A stretch of DNA of 64,000 nt from an uncultured Bacteriovoracaceae bacterium (GTDB taxonomy: Bacteria > Bdellovibrionota > Bacteriovoracia > Bacteriovoracales > Bacteriovoracaceae). A program made the position numbers and the translations under genes. The notes under the pieces are model-generated. The model had not been told where the DNA came from and searched no databases. It saw only the letters and a program-made list of their open reading frames with translations. Positions 27,128 to 35,297 of the stretch are shown here, one piece after another. Every line of letters begins with the position of its first letter. Positions within the stretch are counted from its first letter, which is position 1. Where the stretch lies: contig CALHLC010000012.1 in NCBI GenBank assembly GCA_938034385.1, positions 1-64,000 of the forward strand, given 5' to 3'.

Positions 27128-28480
27128 ATGAGTCAAGTTTTTGCTAAGCGAGTTGCTGTCATAGGAGCAGGTTTGGCCGGAGTTGAGAGTGCTATGTACC
27201 TAGCTTCCAGAGGAATTAAAGTTTTTCTCTTTGAAAGTAAGTCTATTCAAAAAACACCAGCTCAAAAGACTCAAGATTTTGCTGAACTTGTTTGTACTAA
27301 TTCCCTTAAATCAAAAGACCCTAATTCAGCTCATGGAATATTAAAGTCTGAAATGAATGCTCTAGGATCTCTAGTTTTAAAAGTCGCTGCTGAATGTGCT
27401 GTTCCTGCTGGAAATGCATTGAGTGTTGATAGAGAAAAATTTGCAAGTCTAATTACTAAAGAAGTGAGCAATCATGAATTTATTGAAGTGATTCATGAAG
27501 TTGTAGAAGACCCTGAAAAGATTAAAGAAGAATATGATGTTGATTTTGTTGTTATTGCTACAGGACCATTAACTCTTGAGGGACTTGAGAAATGGATAAA
27601 AACTGAAATAGCTGACGATAATTTATACTTTTATGATGCTATTGCTCCAATTGTTGATGCTGATAGTTTAAATATGGATATCCTTTATTTTAAAAATAGA
27701 TATGATGATGAAGGAGTGAATGCCGATTATTTAAATGTACCTCTTAATCAAGATCAATATTTAGAGTTTGTTGATGATTTAGTGGGTGCTGAAATCGTTG
27801 AGCCTCAAAACTTTGAAGATCCAAAGTTTTTTGAATCTTGTTTGCCAATAGACGTGATGGCAAGTAGAGGAGTTGATACATTAAGGTTTTCATGTATGAA
27901 GCCTGTTGGGTTAGAGCAAAATGGAGAGATGGCCTACGCTGTAATTCAACTTAGAAAGGAAAATCTTTTAGGTTCTTCATTTAATATGGTCGGTTTCCAA
28001 AATAGACTAAAGTATAAAGAGCAATTGAGAGTTTTTAGAAAACTCCCGGGATTTGAAGAGGCGGTTTTTCATCATCTTGGATCAGTTCATAGAAATACTT
28101 ATCTTCATGCAGCTCAAGTATTAAATGCTGATTTGAGTTCAAAGAAAAATGATACTCTCTTTTTTGCAGGACAAATTTCAGGGGTTGAAGGTTATACGGA
28201 AAGTGCTGCCATGGGGTTATTTGTTGCTCATCAAATTTGTAGACGTTATGAAGGATTAACTCCTTGTGTGTGGCCTAAGGAATTAGCAATCGGTGCTCTT
28301 ATTAATTATATTATGACGAGCAAAAAACCTCGACCTTCAAATATTAATTTTGGATTATTGCCTTCAGTTAATCTTACTAGAGAACAAAGAAGAAATAAGT
28401 TTAGAAAAAGTATCAAAAAAGAACTAGTTGCAAAAAGAGCAATAGAGAAGCTTTCAAGTTTTAAAGAAACGAATCTATGA
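27128..28480 (+). CDS. trmFO: tRNA (uracil-54-C5)-methyltransferase, folate-dependent
   Basis: The 450-residue flavoprotein matches TrmFO. It has the FAD motif VAVIGAGLAGVESAMYLA, the diagnostic block KTQDFAELVCTNSLKSKDP followed by HGILKSEMNALGSLV, and FAGQISGVEGYTESAAMG near the C-terminus. It methylates U54 of tRNA using methylenetetrahydrofolate and FADH2, instead of the SAM-dependent TrmA. AAGGGG five bases before the ATG supports the start. It overlaps the next gene by 4 bp and heads a run of seven closely packed genes. Confidence 0.95.
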   Translation: MSQVFAKRVAVIGAGLAGVESAMYLASRGIKVFLFESKSIQKTPAQKTQDFAELVCTNSLKSKDPNSAHGILKSEMNALGSLVLKVAAECAVPAGNALSVDREKFASLITKEVSNHEFIEVIHEVVEDPEKIKEEYDVDFVVIATGPLTLEGLEKWIKTEIADDNLYFYDAIAPIVDADSLNMDILYFKNRYDDEGVNADYLNVPLNQDQYLEFVDDLVGAEIVEPQNFEDPKFFESCLPIDVMASRGVDTLRFSCMKPVGLEQNGEMAYAVIQLRKENLLGSSFNMVGFQNRLKYKEQLRVFRKLPGFEEAVFHHLGSVHRNTYLHAAQVLNADLSSKKNDTLFFAGQISGVEGYTESAAMGLFVAHQICRRYEGLTPCVWPKELAIGALINYIMTSKKPRPSNINFGLLPSVNLTREQRRNKFRKSIKKELVAKRAIEKLSSFKETNL

Positions 28481-29346
28481 ATTCACTCTATATCATTTTT
28501 GCCTGTCTATTATGGGCAGGCGATAGCCTAATTAGATATCCGCTTGTAGGAAAAGGAATCTCTAGTACTCAAATCGTATTTTATGAACACTTAATTGCAA
28601 TCAGCTTATTGAGTCTCTTTTTTTACAAATCTATTTCAAAAGTTTTAAAGAGCAAATATAGAGTTTCATTTTTTATTATAGGAGCTATGGGCTCAGCACT
28701 TGCAACACTTTGCTTTACTGAAGCTTTCAGCTTAATGAATCCATCAGTTGTTATTCTTATTCAAAAACTGCAACCTATAGTAGCTATTATATTGGCCAGT
28801 ATTATATTAAAAGAGAAAATTCCTCCCCATTTTATGATTGCTGCGCTTGTAGCTATAACAGGTGCGATTTTTTTAAATGCCAATTATTTAGATCAAATAG
28901 TCTTTGATTTTAATATTAAAGGAATCATTTTTTCTCTAATAGCGGTAATGGGCTGGGCCGGAGCAACAGTCTTTGGAAGAAAGTTATCTGTTGAAGGCTT
29001 GAGTGAAATAGAGATTATGATGGGCCGATTTATTTGGGGAACGATTATGCTCATTCCCTTTTTAGGAATTGCTCAAATAAATAACACAATCGTAAATATT
29101 GATTCTATAGATGCAATGAAAATTTTTAGTTTAGTTCTCATCTCAGGCCTAATTGCAATGTACGCTTATTACAAAGGTCTTAGAGTTACAGAAGCTAAAA
29201 TTGCAACTATTCTTGAATTGTTTTTTCCCTTTTTCGCTGTCATTATAAATTGGGTGTTCTTAGATCAGGCTCTTAATAGTATCCAGATTGTTGGAGGAAT
29301 TATATTGATCCTAAGCTCAACTTATATGCAATTAAAAAGAGTTTAA
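28477..29346 (+). CDS. EamA/DMT-family transporter
   Basis: The 289-residue membrane protein has about ten hydrophobic helices in two EamA repeats. Family signs are VILIQKLQPIVAIILASIIL-type helix 4 and the second-repeat ATILELFFPFFAVIINWVFL helix. Members of the drug/metabolite transporter superfamily export amino acids, nucleotide sugars or small metabolites, but the substrate cannot be read from sequence. It overlaps trmFO by 4 bp and shares one base with the next gene. Confidence 0.88.
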   Translation: MNSLYIIFACLLWAGDSLIRYPLVGKGISSTQIVFYEHLIAISLLSLFFYKSISKVLKSKYRVSFFIIGAMGSALATLCFTEAFSLMNPSVVILIQKLQPIVAIILASIILKEKIPPHFMIAALVAITGAIFLNANYLDQIVFDFNIKGIIFSLIAVMGWAGATVFGRKLSVEGLSEIEIMMGRFIWGTIMLIPFLGIAQINNTIVNIDSIDAMKIFSLVLISGLIAMYAYYKGLRVTEAKIATILELFFPFFAVIINWVFLDQALNSIQIVGGIILILSSTYMQLKRV

Positions 29347-30347
29347 TGAAAGTAGTTATAGTAAATGATTATATTGAAAAATATGATTCTTCGAGATTAA
29401 TTCTTGAAAGTCTTGTGGGAATTGGTGAAGAAGTTGAAGTGGCTACGCTTTATCTGAACGAAGAGAATTTAGAAATTCCATTGTCGCTATCAAGAATACA
29501 TTCAACTGCATTATCGAAGATCTTCAAAAATGCTCACTCATTATTTAAATGGCCAATTTTTACTACTCAGGTGGCAAAAAAGTTCAAACTTCCTGAAGCT
29601 GATTTTTATATTATCTTATCTTTAGGATTTGCTCATAATGTAAAGGTTCCAGCAAATTCTTTGGTCTATATTTATGATCGACCATATAGAACGAATTCTT
29701 TTTTTCAAAAAGGCTTAGATAGGAGATATTTTAGGAGCATTCAAGAACTTGATGGGAGAGTTTATTTCTCAACACATACTCTTGCAAAAGAACTTGGTTA
29801 TGAAAAAGAATATGAAATTTTAACTAGGCCATTTGCCAGTCAAGATTTTAAAAGTATTGATAATTATAAAGCACATCAAAAGATAGTAATAAACATAGAT
29901 GAGTTTTCTGATAGTTTTCATGAATTTGTAAAAACACTCGGTCCAGACCGAGAGTTAGTCGTTATTACTAATAAGAAATGTGCCAAGAAAATAAAGAAAG
30001 AATACCCATTTCTTGATGTCCTCACAGGTGTAAATAATTATGAACTCTTTGTTGAACTTATTAAATCCCATATTTATATAGATCTTAGGAGAGTTTTTCC
30101 TGAAAGAATTTTCTGCTCATTAGCAACAGGTGTTCCTTGTATCGTTCTAGATTCTGATCTTAATAGAGAGGTTTTTGGAGATGGAGCGGTAAAATTTGTA
30201 AATTCGATGGAAGACTTAGTTTCCGGGTTTGATTCTTTGATTAAAAATACGATTGATGGAGAGACCTTACGACGCTTCTCTCTAAGGTATAATGAAAGAG
30301 TTTTTAAAAATAAAATTTTGAATATTTTAAGGAAATTAAAAGCATGA
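29346..30347 (+). CDS. Glycosyltransferase-like protein (GT-B/GT4-like)
   Basis: The 333-residue protein starts with a Rossmann-type strand (MKVVIVNDYIEKYDSSRLIL). Its C-terminal half carries a GT4-like acceptor region (IDLRRVFPERIFCSLATGVPCIVLDSDLNREVFGD is the diagnostic region, around residues 238-275). The expected EX7E pattern is only partly visible. It probably transfers a sugar in envelope or capsule synthesis, but donor and acceptor are unknown. Its start overlaps the EamA stop by one base and its stop overlaps the next gene by 4 bp. Confidence 0.7.
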   Translation: MKVVIVNDYIEKYDSSRLILESLVGIGEEVEVATLYLNEENLEIPLSLSRIHSTALSKIFKNAHSLFKWPIFTTQVAKKFKLPEADFYIILSLGFAHNVKVPANSLVYIYDRPYRTNSFFQKGLDRRYFRSIQELDGRVYFSTHTLAKELGYEKEYEILTRPFASQDFKSIDNYKAHQKIVINIDEFSDSFHEFVKTLGPDRELVVITNKKCAKKIKKEYPFLDVLTGVNNYELFVELIKSHIYIDLRRVFPERIFCSLATGVPCIVLDSDLNREVFGDGAVKFVNSMEDLVSGFDSLIKNTIDGETLRRFSLRYNERVFKNKILNILRKLKA

Positions 30348-30718
30348 TTAGATTTAATAACTTTGATAGCTCAGAGTTTAAAACTAAGATTTTTTGCGGA
30401 ATGACTCATAAGGAATATAAAGAATACAAAAAAAGTTCTTTTCATCTACCGGAGAGTTATACGCAAGAGAGATTTATACATTGTTGTAAATTTGATCAGC
30501 TCACACATGTAAGTGAAAAACATTTTGATGAAGATCAATACTTCTTACTCGTTATGAATGAATCTTTAGGAGAAAAGTTGAAATATGAAGGGGAGAATGA
30601 ATTATTCCCTCATTTGTATAGAAAGATTGATAGCAGTGAGGTTTTAAATATTCTTCATATAGATAGAATAGATCAGAAAACATTCGAAGTGAGTAAAATA
30701 GAGGGAATGGATGTTTGA
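30344..30718 (+). CDS. DUF952 family protein
   Basis: The 124-residue protein matches DUF952. It shows the blocks KIFCGMTHKEY, RFIHCCKFDQLTHV and NELFPHLYRKID, with the conserved FIHC and FPHLY elements at family spacing. These small soluble proteins are structurally related to glutathione S-transferase-adjacent or ADP-ribosyl-type folds in some reports; no activity is established, so I give none. It is coupled to the genes on both sides by overlaps of 4 and 8 bp. Confidence 0.82.
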   Translation: MIRFNNFDSSEFKTKIFCGMTHKEYKEYKKSSFHLPESYTQERFIHCCKFDQLTHVSEKHFDEDQYFLLVMNESLGEKLKYEGENELFPHLYRKIDSSEVLNILHIDRIDQKTFEVSKIEGMDV

Positions 30719-31352
30719 CTTACCCATCTACTGTGAAAATAATACTTCTTTTCTTTTTAATGAACCATTTAATATAATAACAAACTTAACTTTTTTTGTG
30801 AGTGCTTTTTTTCTTTTTAAGAGAAAGAGTTTTTTTAAGGAGATGAAAGATCCTTTAGTATGTCTGTTTTTTTTGATGATTATAGCAACGGGTTTAGGAA
30901 GTACTCTCTTTCATTCTTTTAGATCTACATTGACGCATGCGCTTGACTTTGTACCAATATATATTCTATTTATTACTCTTTTTTATGGCTCCATTCGAGC
31001 AATGAGTAATGGAGTGATTTGTGTTCTTAGTACATTGATATTTATAACTGTAGAGGTTTTAATCGCACAGAATGTAACAAGAGAAACCCTTTCTTTAAAC
31101 GGTAGTATTAATCATTTATTTACTATCTTTGTGTTCTCTATCATTATTTTCTTGTTAAAAGGTAATGTAAAAACACAAAGTGGGCAAAGAGCATTGAAGT
31201 TATTTTTTATGGCTCTTATGTTTAGAATTATTGACCTTAGAGTTTGTGAAACAGTAAATGTTGGTACTCATTTTCTTTGGCACTTACTTTGTGGAACAGC
31301 CGTTTATTTTTCTTATCTTTTCTTATTGGAATGCCGCAGAGGTGTTAAATGA
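30711..31352 (+). CDS. Ceramidase-family (CREST) membrane hydrolase
   Basis: The 213-residue protein has seven hydrophobic segments and the metal-site pattern of alkaline ceramidases: YCENNTSF... FNIITNLTFF near the N-terminus, STLFHSFRS (Ser and His), HALDFVPIY (Asp) and a final HFLWHLLCG (HxxxH). Family members hydrolyse amide bonds in lipids using zinc in the membrane. In bacteria the substrate is unknown; a ceramide-like or N-acyl lipid is possible. It lies inside the trmFO run and overlaps its neighbours by 8 and 4 bp. Confidence 0.8.
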   Translation: MFDLPIYCENNTSFLFNEPFNIITNLTFFVSAFFLFKRKSFFKEMKDPLVCLFFLMIIATGLGSTLFHSFRSTLTHALDFVPIYILFITLFYGSIRAMSNGVICVLSTLIFITVEVLIAQNVTRETLSLNGSINHLFTIFVFSIIIFLLKGNVKTQSGQRALKLFFMALMFRIIDLRVCETVNVGTHFLWHLLCGTAVYFSYLFLLECRRGVK

Positions 31353-31786
31353 AAAAATTAAAAAACTTAGATCTTATACATATTGAGCAGCGCTTAAATA
31401 GCTTGAAAAATCAAGACTTAGTTGCAAGGCCCCCTCGAGGTTGGATTAGATTTATTCGAGAAGCTCTTAATATGAGTTCGAAGGCATTGGCCAAGAGAGT
31501 CGGGATTTCTCCCAATACAATGAGCGAAACAGAAAAGGCTGAAATAGAAGAAGCAATAACCTTAAGAAAATTAAAAAGGGTAGCTGATAGTTTAAATTGT
31601 GATTTTGTATATTACTTTCTTCCAAGAAAGCCTATTCAGACAATGATGGATGATAGACTACGATATATTACAGAACAAAAAATTAGAAACTCAAACCTTG
31701 AATTATCAGAAGATGAAATAGAAAAATTAGTTCAAGGTGAAGTAAATGAATTACTATATAATAAAAAAATGTGGGATAATATTTAA
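31349..31786 (+). CDS. Mobile mystery protein A-like HTH regulator
   Basis: The 145-residue protein matches the 'mobile mystery protein A' family. ARPPRGWIRFIREALNMSSK leads into an XRE-type helix-turn-helix (LAKRVGISPNTMSETEKAE), then ITLRKLKRVADSLNC and FVYYFLPRKP. This family is usually encoded directly before mobile mystery protein B, a Fic-domain protein, as a toxin-antitoxin-like pair. Here the next gene is an exported barrel-like protein instead. The gene overlaps the ceramidase-like gene by 4 bp. It probably binds DNA as a dimer; its targets are unknown. Confidence 0.85.
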   Translation: MKKLKNLDLIHIEQRLNSLKNQDLVARPPRGWIRFIREALNMSSKALAKRVGISPNTMSETEKAEIEEAITLRKLKRVADSLNCDFVYYFLPRKPIQTMMDDRLRYITEQKIRNSNLELSEDEIEKLVQGEVNELLYNKKMWDNI

Positions 31787-31787
31787 G

Positions 31788-32618
31788 ATGAAATATCTAT
31801 TAATTATAATTTCATTAACTTGTTATGCTTCTGAAGACTCTTTTCTTTTAAAGAAATTCAAGGACTTAGGTGTAAAGTTAAGACTTGGAGCTATTTTTTC
31901 TGAACATGAATTGAAAGCAGAAGGTGTAAAGCTTAAGGAAGCTAAATTTGATGGAAAAGCAAAGTTTCCTATTATTCCAGTCTTTAAGTCTAAGGATGGT
32001 CGTAATAGTTATACTCAAACATTTTTCGATTATGAGTTTCCCTCCAAAAGTTCTAACCAAAAACCCCTAAGTGCAACAAACCGATCTATTATTCAATCAA
32101 AATATTTAGAGGGAAGTGCTCTGAACTTTACTAATAATAATCCTGATTGGAATTTAAGTGGAGATGTTAGTACATGGTCGTTTGCGGTTGGTTATCAGTG
32201 GGGCTGGTTCATTCGGTTAAGTGAGGCATCTAGATTATTTAAAGTGGGGCTTGGACCAATACTAGGCTATATGAGCTATATATATTCTTTGAATTTATGT
32301 TCAGAGTATATAGAAAATCCAAAAATAATAAGTGTAAATAAGATTAGCTCTGGAGACTGTCGAGATAAGACAAAGCTTGATGAACTCAAGTTTTCTGGGT
32401 TTGGTTATGGATTAGCCTTAAATTTTACAATCTTTGAAATCGTAAAAAAGAAGTGGAGTTTGGGGCTATTAAATTTTGAAGTAGGCGTTTTGATTCCCTT
32501 CAAGGGGAAGAGATTAAATGGTTCTTTAGAGGCCATTAAACTCTCAAATGAAAAGTTTAACTTAAATACTCAATACGGATCAGTTGATCTTTTAAATTTT
32601 TCTTATTTTTTTAATTAG
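31788..32618 (+). CDS. Exported, probable outer-membrane beta-barrel protein
   Basis: The start is ATG 31788, one base after the preceding stop; a longer frame would run into that gene. The 276-residue protein has a signal peptide (MKYLLIIISLTCYA, cleavage before SEDS). The mature part alternates Gly, aromatic and polar residues in beta strands (WSFAVGYQWGWFIRLSEASR, FGYGLALNFTIFEI) and ends in aromatic residues (NFSYFFN), typical of small outer-membrane barrels. A single cysteine pair may form a disulfide. No family recognised. Its end overlaps the convergent phosphoesterase gene by 8 bp. Confidence 0.65.
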   Translation: MKYLLIIISLTCYASEDSFLLKKFKDLGVKLRLGAIFSEHELKAEGVKLKEAKFDGKAKFPIIPVFKSKDGRNSYTQTFFDYEFPSKSSNQKPLSATNRSIIQSKYLEGSALNFTNNNPDWNLSGDVSTWSFAVGYQWGWFIRLSEASRLFKVGLGPILGYMSYIYSLNLCSEYIENPKIISVNKISSGDCRDKTKLDELKFSGFGYGLALNFTIFEIVKKKWSLGLLNFEVGVLIPFKGKRLNGSLEAIKLSNEKFNLNTQYGSVDLLNFSYFFN

Positions 32619-33618
32619 CCTGTTGTTTTAGAAACTCTTCAATTTTAATAAGACTATTTTTAATGATTTCATTTTTATCAAATCCGGGGGGGATTTCAAA
32701 AGCGGTTGCAGCACTATGAGCGTGTCCTCCGCCGCCTAGCTCTTCAGCTATTTCAGCAACATCTATATCGCCATGGCTTCTCATGCTCAGTCGTATGATC
32801 CTGCCATCCTCTCTAAACATGCAAGCAACTTTAATATTTTCAAGAATAAGAAGATTATTTATATAGGAATGGGTATCTTCTACTGTCGAGTTAAATTGAT
32901 CGAGATCTTTTTTGTGAATTTCGATCCATGCAATATTATTAGACTTATTGGTTTTACAATTATTTAAAATATGACCAAGTAAGTGCATATTACATAATTT
33001 CTTTGTCCCGTATATGTCGTTATAGGCATCTGTTGTTTTCATACCTGTTTTTAATAATTCAGCTATTAGAAGATGGGTCTCATGAGTGACTGAAGGATAA
33101 CGAAATGTATTAGTATCAATTAAGATCGCAGTATATAGCGCTCTTGCAATTGTTGGAGTGTAGGGGATTTTCATATCCTTTAGAAGGTGGCCGATAATTT
33201 GTCCAGTAGCAGCGGCATGAGTGTCTATATAATGTTTGCTCTCGATTGGTTTTTCAAAAGGGTGATGATCGATAAAGATCATACTACTGAACATGGATAA
33301 AAATTGTTTCATTTTTATACCAGTTCTTGAGATTTTATTTGTATCAATGATGATGATTAATTCGGGGTTAAAGTTTTTCTTTAAGTTTAAAAACTCTTCA
33401 AGAGATAAAATTGCTTTATTACTATTTAAGTATTCATATCTTCTATCGAGAGGTTCTTCATTAACACAAAGTACAGATTTTCCAATTGAGCTCAAGGCCT
33501 CATGAAGAGCAAGTTGACTTCCTATTCCATCAGCATCTGGGATGACATGAGTAGTAATAAGAATATTATCAAACTTCAAGATATGTTTTTTAAGAAATTT
33601 GTAAAAATTAGGGTCCAT
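32611..33618 (-). CDS. nrnA: DHH/DHHA1 phosphoesterase, NrnA-like
   Basis: The 335-residue protein has the DHH fold: HVIPDAD (His24, Asp28, Asp30), IIIDTN near residue 92, the name-giving IDHHPF near residue 117, and a C-terminal DHHA1 substrate loop GGGGHAHSAAT. This order fits NrnA-type enzymes, which degrade nano-RNA from the ends and dephosphorylate pAp. The first motif has Ala where most have Gly (PDAD for PDGD), which is tolerated. It should be cytoplasmic and Mn2+-dependent. It is divergent from the ABC operon. Confidence 0.88.
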   Translation of the reverse strand: MDPNFYKFLKKHILKFDNILITTHVIPDADGIGSQLALHEALSSIGKSVLCVNEEPLDRRYEYLNSNKAILSLEEFLNLKKNFNPELIIIIDTNKISRTGIKMKQFLSMFSSMIFIDHHPFEKPIESKHYIDTHAAATGQIIGHLLKDMKIPYTPTIARALYTAILIDTNTFRYPSVTHETHLLIAELLKTGMKTTDAYNDIYGTKKLCNMHLLGHILNNCKTNKSNNIAWIEIHKKDLDQFNSTVEDTHSYINNLLILENIKVACMFREDGRIIRLSMRSHGDIDVAEIAEELGGGGHAHSAATAFEIPPGFDKNEIIKNSLIKIEEFLKQQAN

Positions 33619-33696
33619 TCCCTTTATTATAGCCTGTTTTCTCTCTGAATGAAGTTTTCAATTCAAGACTGAGTTTGCTACTATGTTATTTAAGTC

Positions 33697-34569
33697 ATGA
33701 AGTTCATTGAATATAAAAATGTGTATAAATACTATGAGTCCTTTTGTGCTCTAGTAAATGTTAGTCTGAAGATTAAGAGTAATGGGGTTCATGCACTTCT
33801 GGGACCTAATGGGGCCGGTAAAACATCAACTATAAATTGTTTGATTAGGAAAGAATTTCAGGACACCGGTCATATTGATTCTATTATACCTACTAGTTCT
33901 ATAAACTATCTTCCTGAAAACCCTCCATTAATAGAAGATGTAAAAGTCATAGATTATCTGAAGTTCTGTCGAAGTTTAAAAAGTGGAAAAGAGTTCATTG
34001 GAATGCAAGAGCTTATTGGGCGTTTAGAGTTAAAAGAATTTGAAAATAAAATTATTTCAACTTTGTCGAAGGGAAATAAGCAAAAGGTTAATTTGGTTCA
34101 AGCATTTTTGGGAAATCCGAAGTTAATAATTTTAGATGAGCCCAATACTAATATTGACCCTAAAATTATTAGAGTTGTTCGTCATATAATTTCTGAATTA
34201 AAATCAGAAGTTTCCTTTTTAATTTCAAGTCATCAACTTTTAGAAGTTGATGCTATTGCCGATGATATTACAATTTTAAATGATGGAGCGGTTCTCTTTA
34301 CGGGCTCTAAGAATGAACTTTTAGGAAATAAAAGACAAATTCGTTTTTTAATCGAAGAACAAGTTGATCCAGAGAAAGTCATGAGTTTTTTCAAAGACAA
34401 TCAAATTGAAGAGTTTTCTCAAAAAGAAAATTGGTTTCAGATAGGTGAGATCAAAGAAGATGAAACCTCTTCTTTAATTAAAGAGATTTCGTCAAAGATA
34501 CCTGTTTGTGAAATTTATTCTCAGACAAGATCTCTAGAGCAAGCTTACTTTAAGGAATTTCCACTATGA
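33697..34569 (+). CDS. ABC transporter ATP-binding protein, Gld-type
   Basis: The 290-residue ATPase has Walker A GPNGAGKTST (from residue 36), signature LSKGNKQKVN and Walker B LIILDEPNTNIDP. The D-loop region reads DEPNTNIDP where most relatives have DEPTNGLDP. It has the C-terminal extension of exporter ATPases of the GldA/NosF type. It is the first of five genes with 1-4 bp overlaps, followed by a permease, a GldG-like protein, a DUF4340 protein and a small membrane protein. In Bacteroidetes, GldAFG support gliding; in other bacteria the exported substrate is unknown. Confidence 0.88.
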   Translation: MKFIEYKNVYKYYESFCALVNVSLKIKSNGVHALLGPNGAGKTSTINCLIRKEFQDTGHIDSIIPTSSINYLPENPPLIEDVKVIDYLKFCRSLKSGKEFIGMQELIGRLELKEFENKIISTLSKGNKQKVNLVQAFLGNPKLIILDEPNTNIDPKIIRVVRHIISELKSEVSFLISSHQLLEVDAIADDITILNDGAVLFTGSKNELLGNKRQIRFLIEEQVDPEKVMSFFKDNQIEEFSQKENWFQIGEIKEDETSSLIKEISSKIPVCEIYSQTRSLEQAYFKEFPL

Positions 34570-35297
34570 AATATTTAAAGTTCGAATTATCTCGTTTTCT
34601 TAGTAGGCCAGTTATTTTTTTACTAGGCGGTGTTTTTAGTATTTTAAGTGGACTTGTTTATATTTCATTAAAAATGAATGTTTTGGGTATGACACAAAGC
34701 CTTGATTCTCCTATCACTACTTTATTGATAAGTTTTATTTCCAATTTAAATATTTATGTCCTGCTTTTATGTTCACTTGTTTGTGGTTACTGTTTTTCTA
34801 ATGAGAACAAGAGTTTCTTTACTCTCTTGAAATTATCAAGTTTAAAGACGAGAGATTATATTTTGGTGAAATTTATTTTAGCTTTTAGTATCTCATTTGT
34901 TTGTATCAGTGGTTTAGCTTTTTATGGGATCTTGTTTTCATCATTTGGCTTAGCTGATATGAATTATTTAATGTTTAATTATACCGCTCTGACTTTAAAC
35001 GCTATTTTATATTGTGCAGTTGGAGTATTTAGCGGATCTGTTTTTCAAGGATCTATACTTTTAAGTTTTTTCTTTTCTATGACGACTTGTTTGTTAATTA
35101 ATTTCCTTCCTCAATTATTTTCAGGAATAGGGAATTCTTATATTCATGAATTAATCACTTATCTTTCTGTTAATTCTCATTTTTATAATATTCAAAGAGG
35201 TTTTCTAAGTACTAGTGACATAATTTATTATGGAAGTATGATATTCACCTTTCTATTTCTCTCATTTAAAACCTTTGAATTTAGAGAGAGAGCATAA
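34566..35297 (+). CDS. ABC-2 type permease, GldF-like
   Basis: The 243-residue integral membrane protein has six hydrophobic segments and the general layout of ABC-2 permeases: a short cytoplasmic N-terminus (MKYLKFELSRFLSRPVIFLL), then paired helices with a middle amphipathic segment (LLKLSSLKTRDYILVKFILA) where the ATPase docks. It overlaps the ATPase gene by 4 bp and shares a base with the GldG-like gene. It should form a channel with the preceding ATPase. Confidence 0.82.
   Translation: MKYLKFELSRFLSRPVIFLLGGVFSILSGLVYISLKMNVLGMTQSLDSPITTLLISFISNLNIYVLLLCSLVCGYCFSNENKSFFTLLKLSSLKTRDYILVKFILAFSISFVCISGLAFYGILFSSFGLADMNYLMFNYTALTLNAILYCAVGVFSGSVFQGSILLSFFFSMTTCLLINFLPQLFSGIGNSYIHELITYLSVNSHFYNIQRGFLSTSDIIYYGSMIFTFLFLSFKTFEFRERA

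Noticed and set aside
29346-32618. Reading the glycosyltransferase to regulator run as a defence island because of the mobile mystery protein A
   Set aside because: Neighbours are ordinary metabolic and membrane genes joined by overlaps to trmFO, with no nuclease, toxin or integrase.
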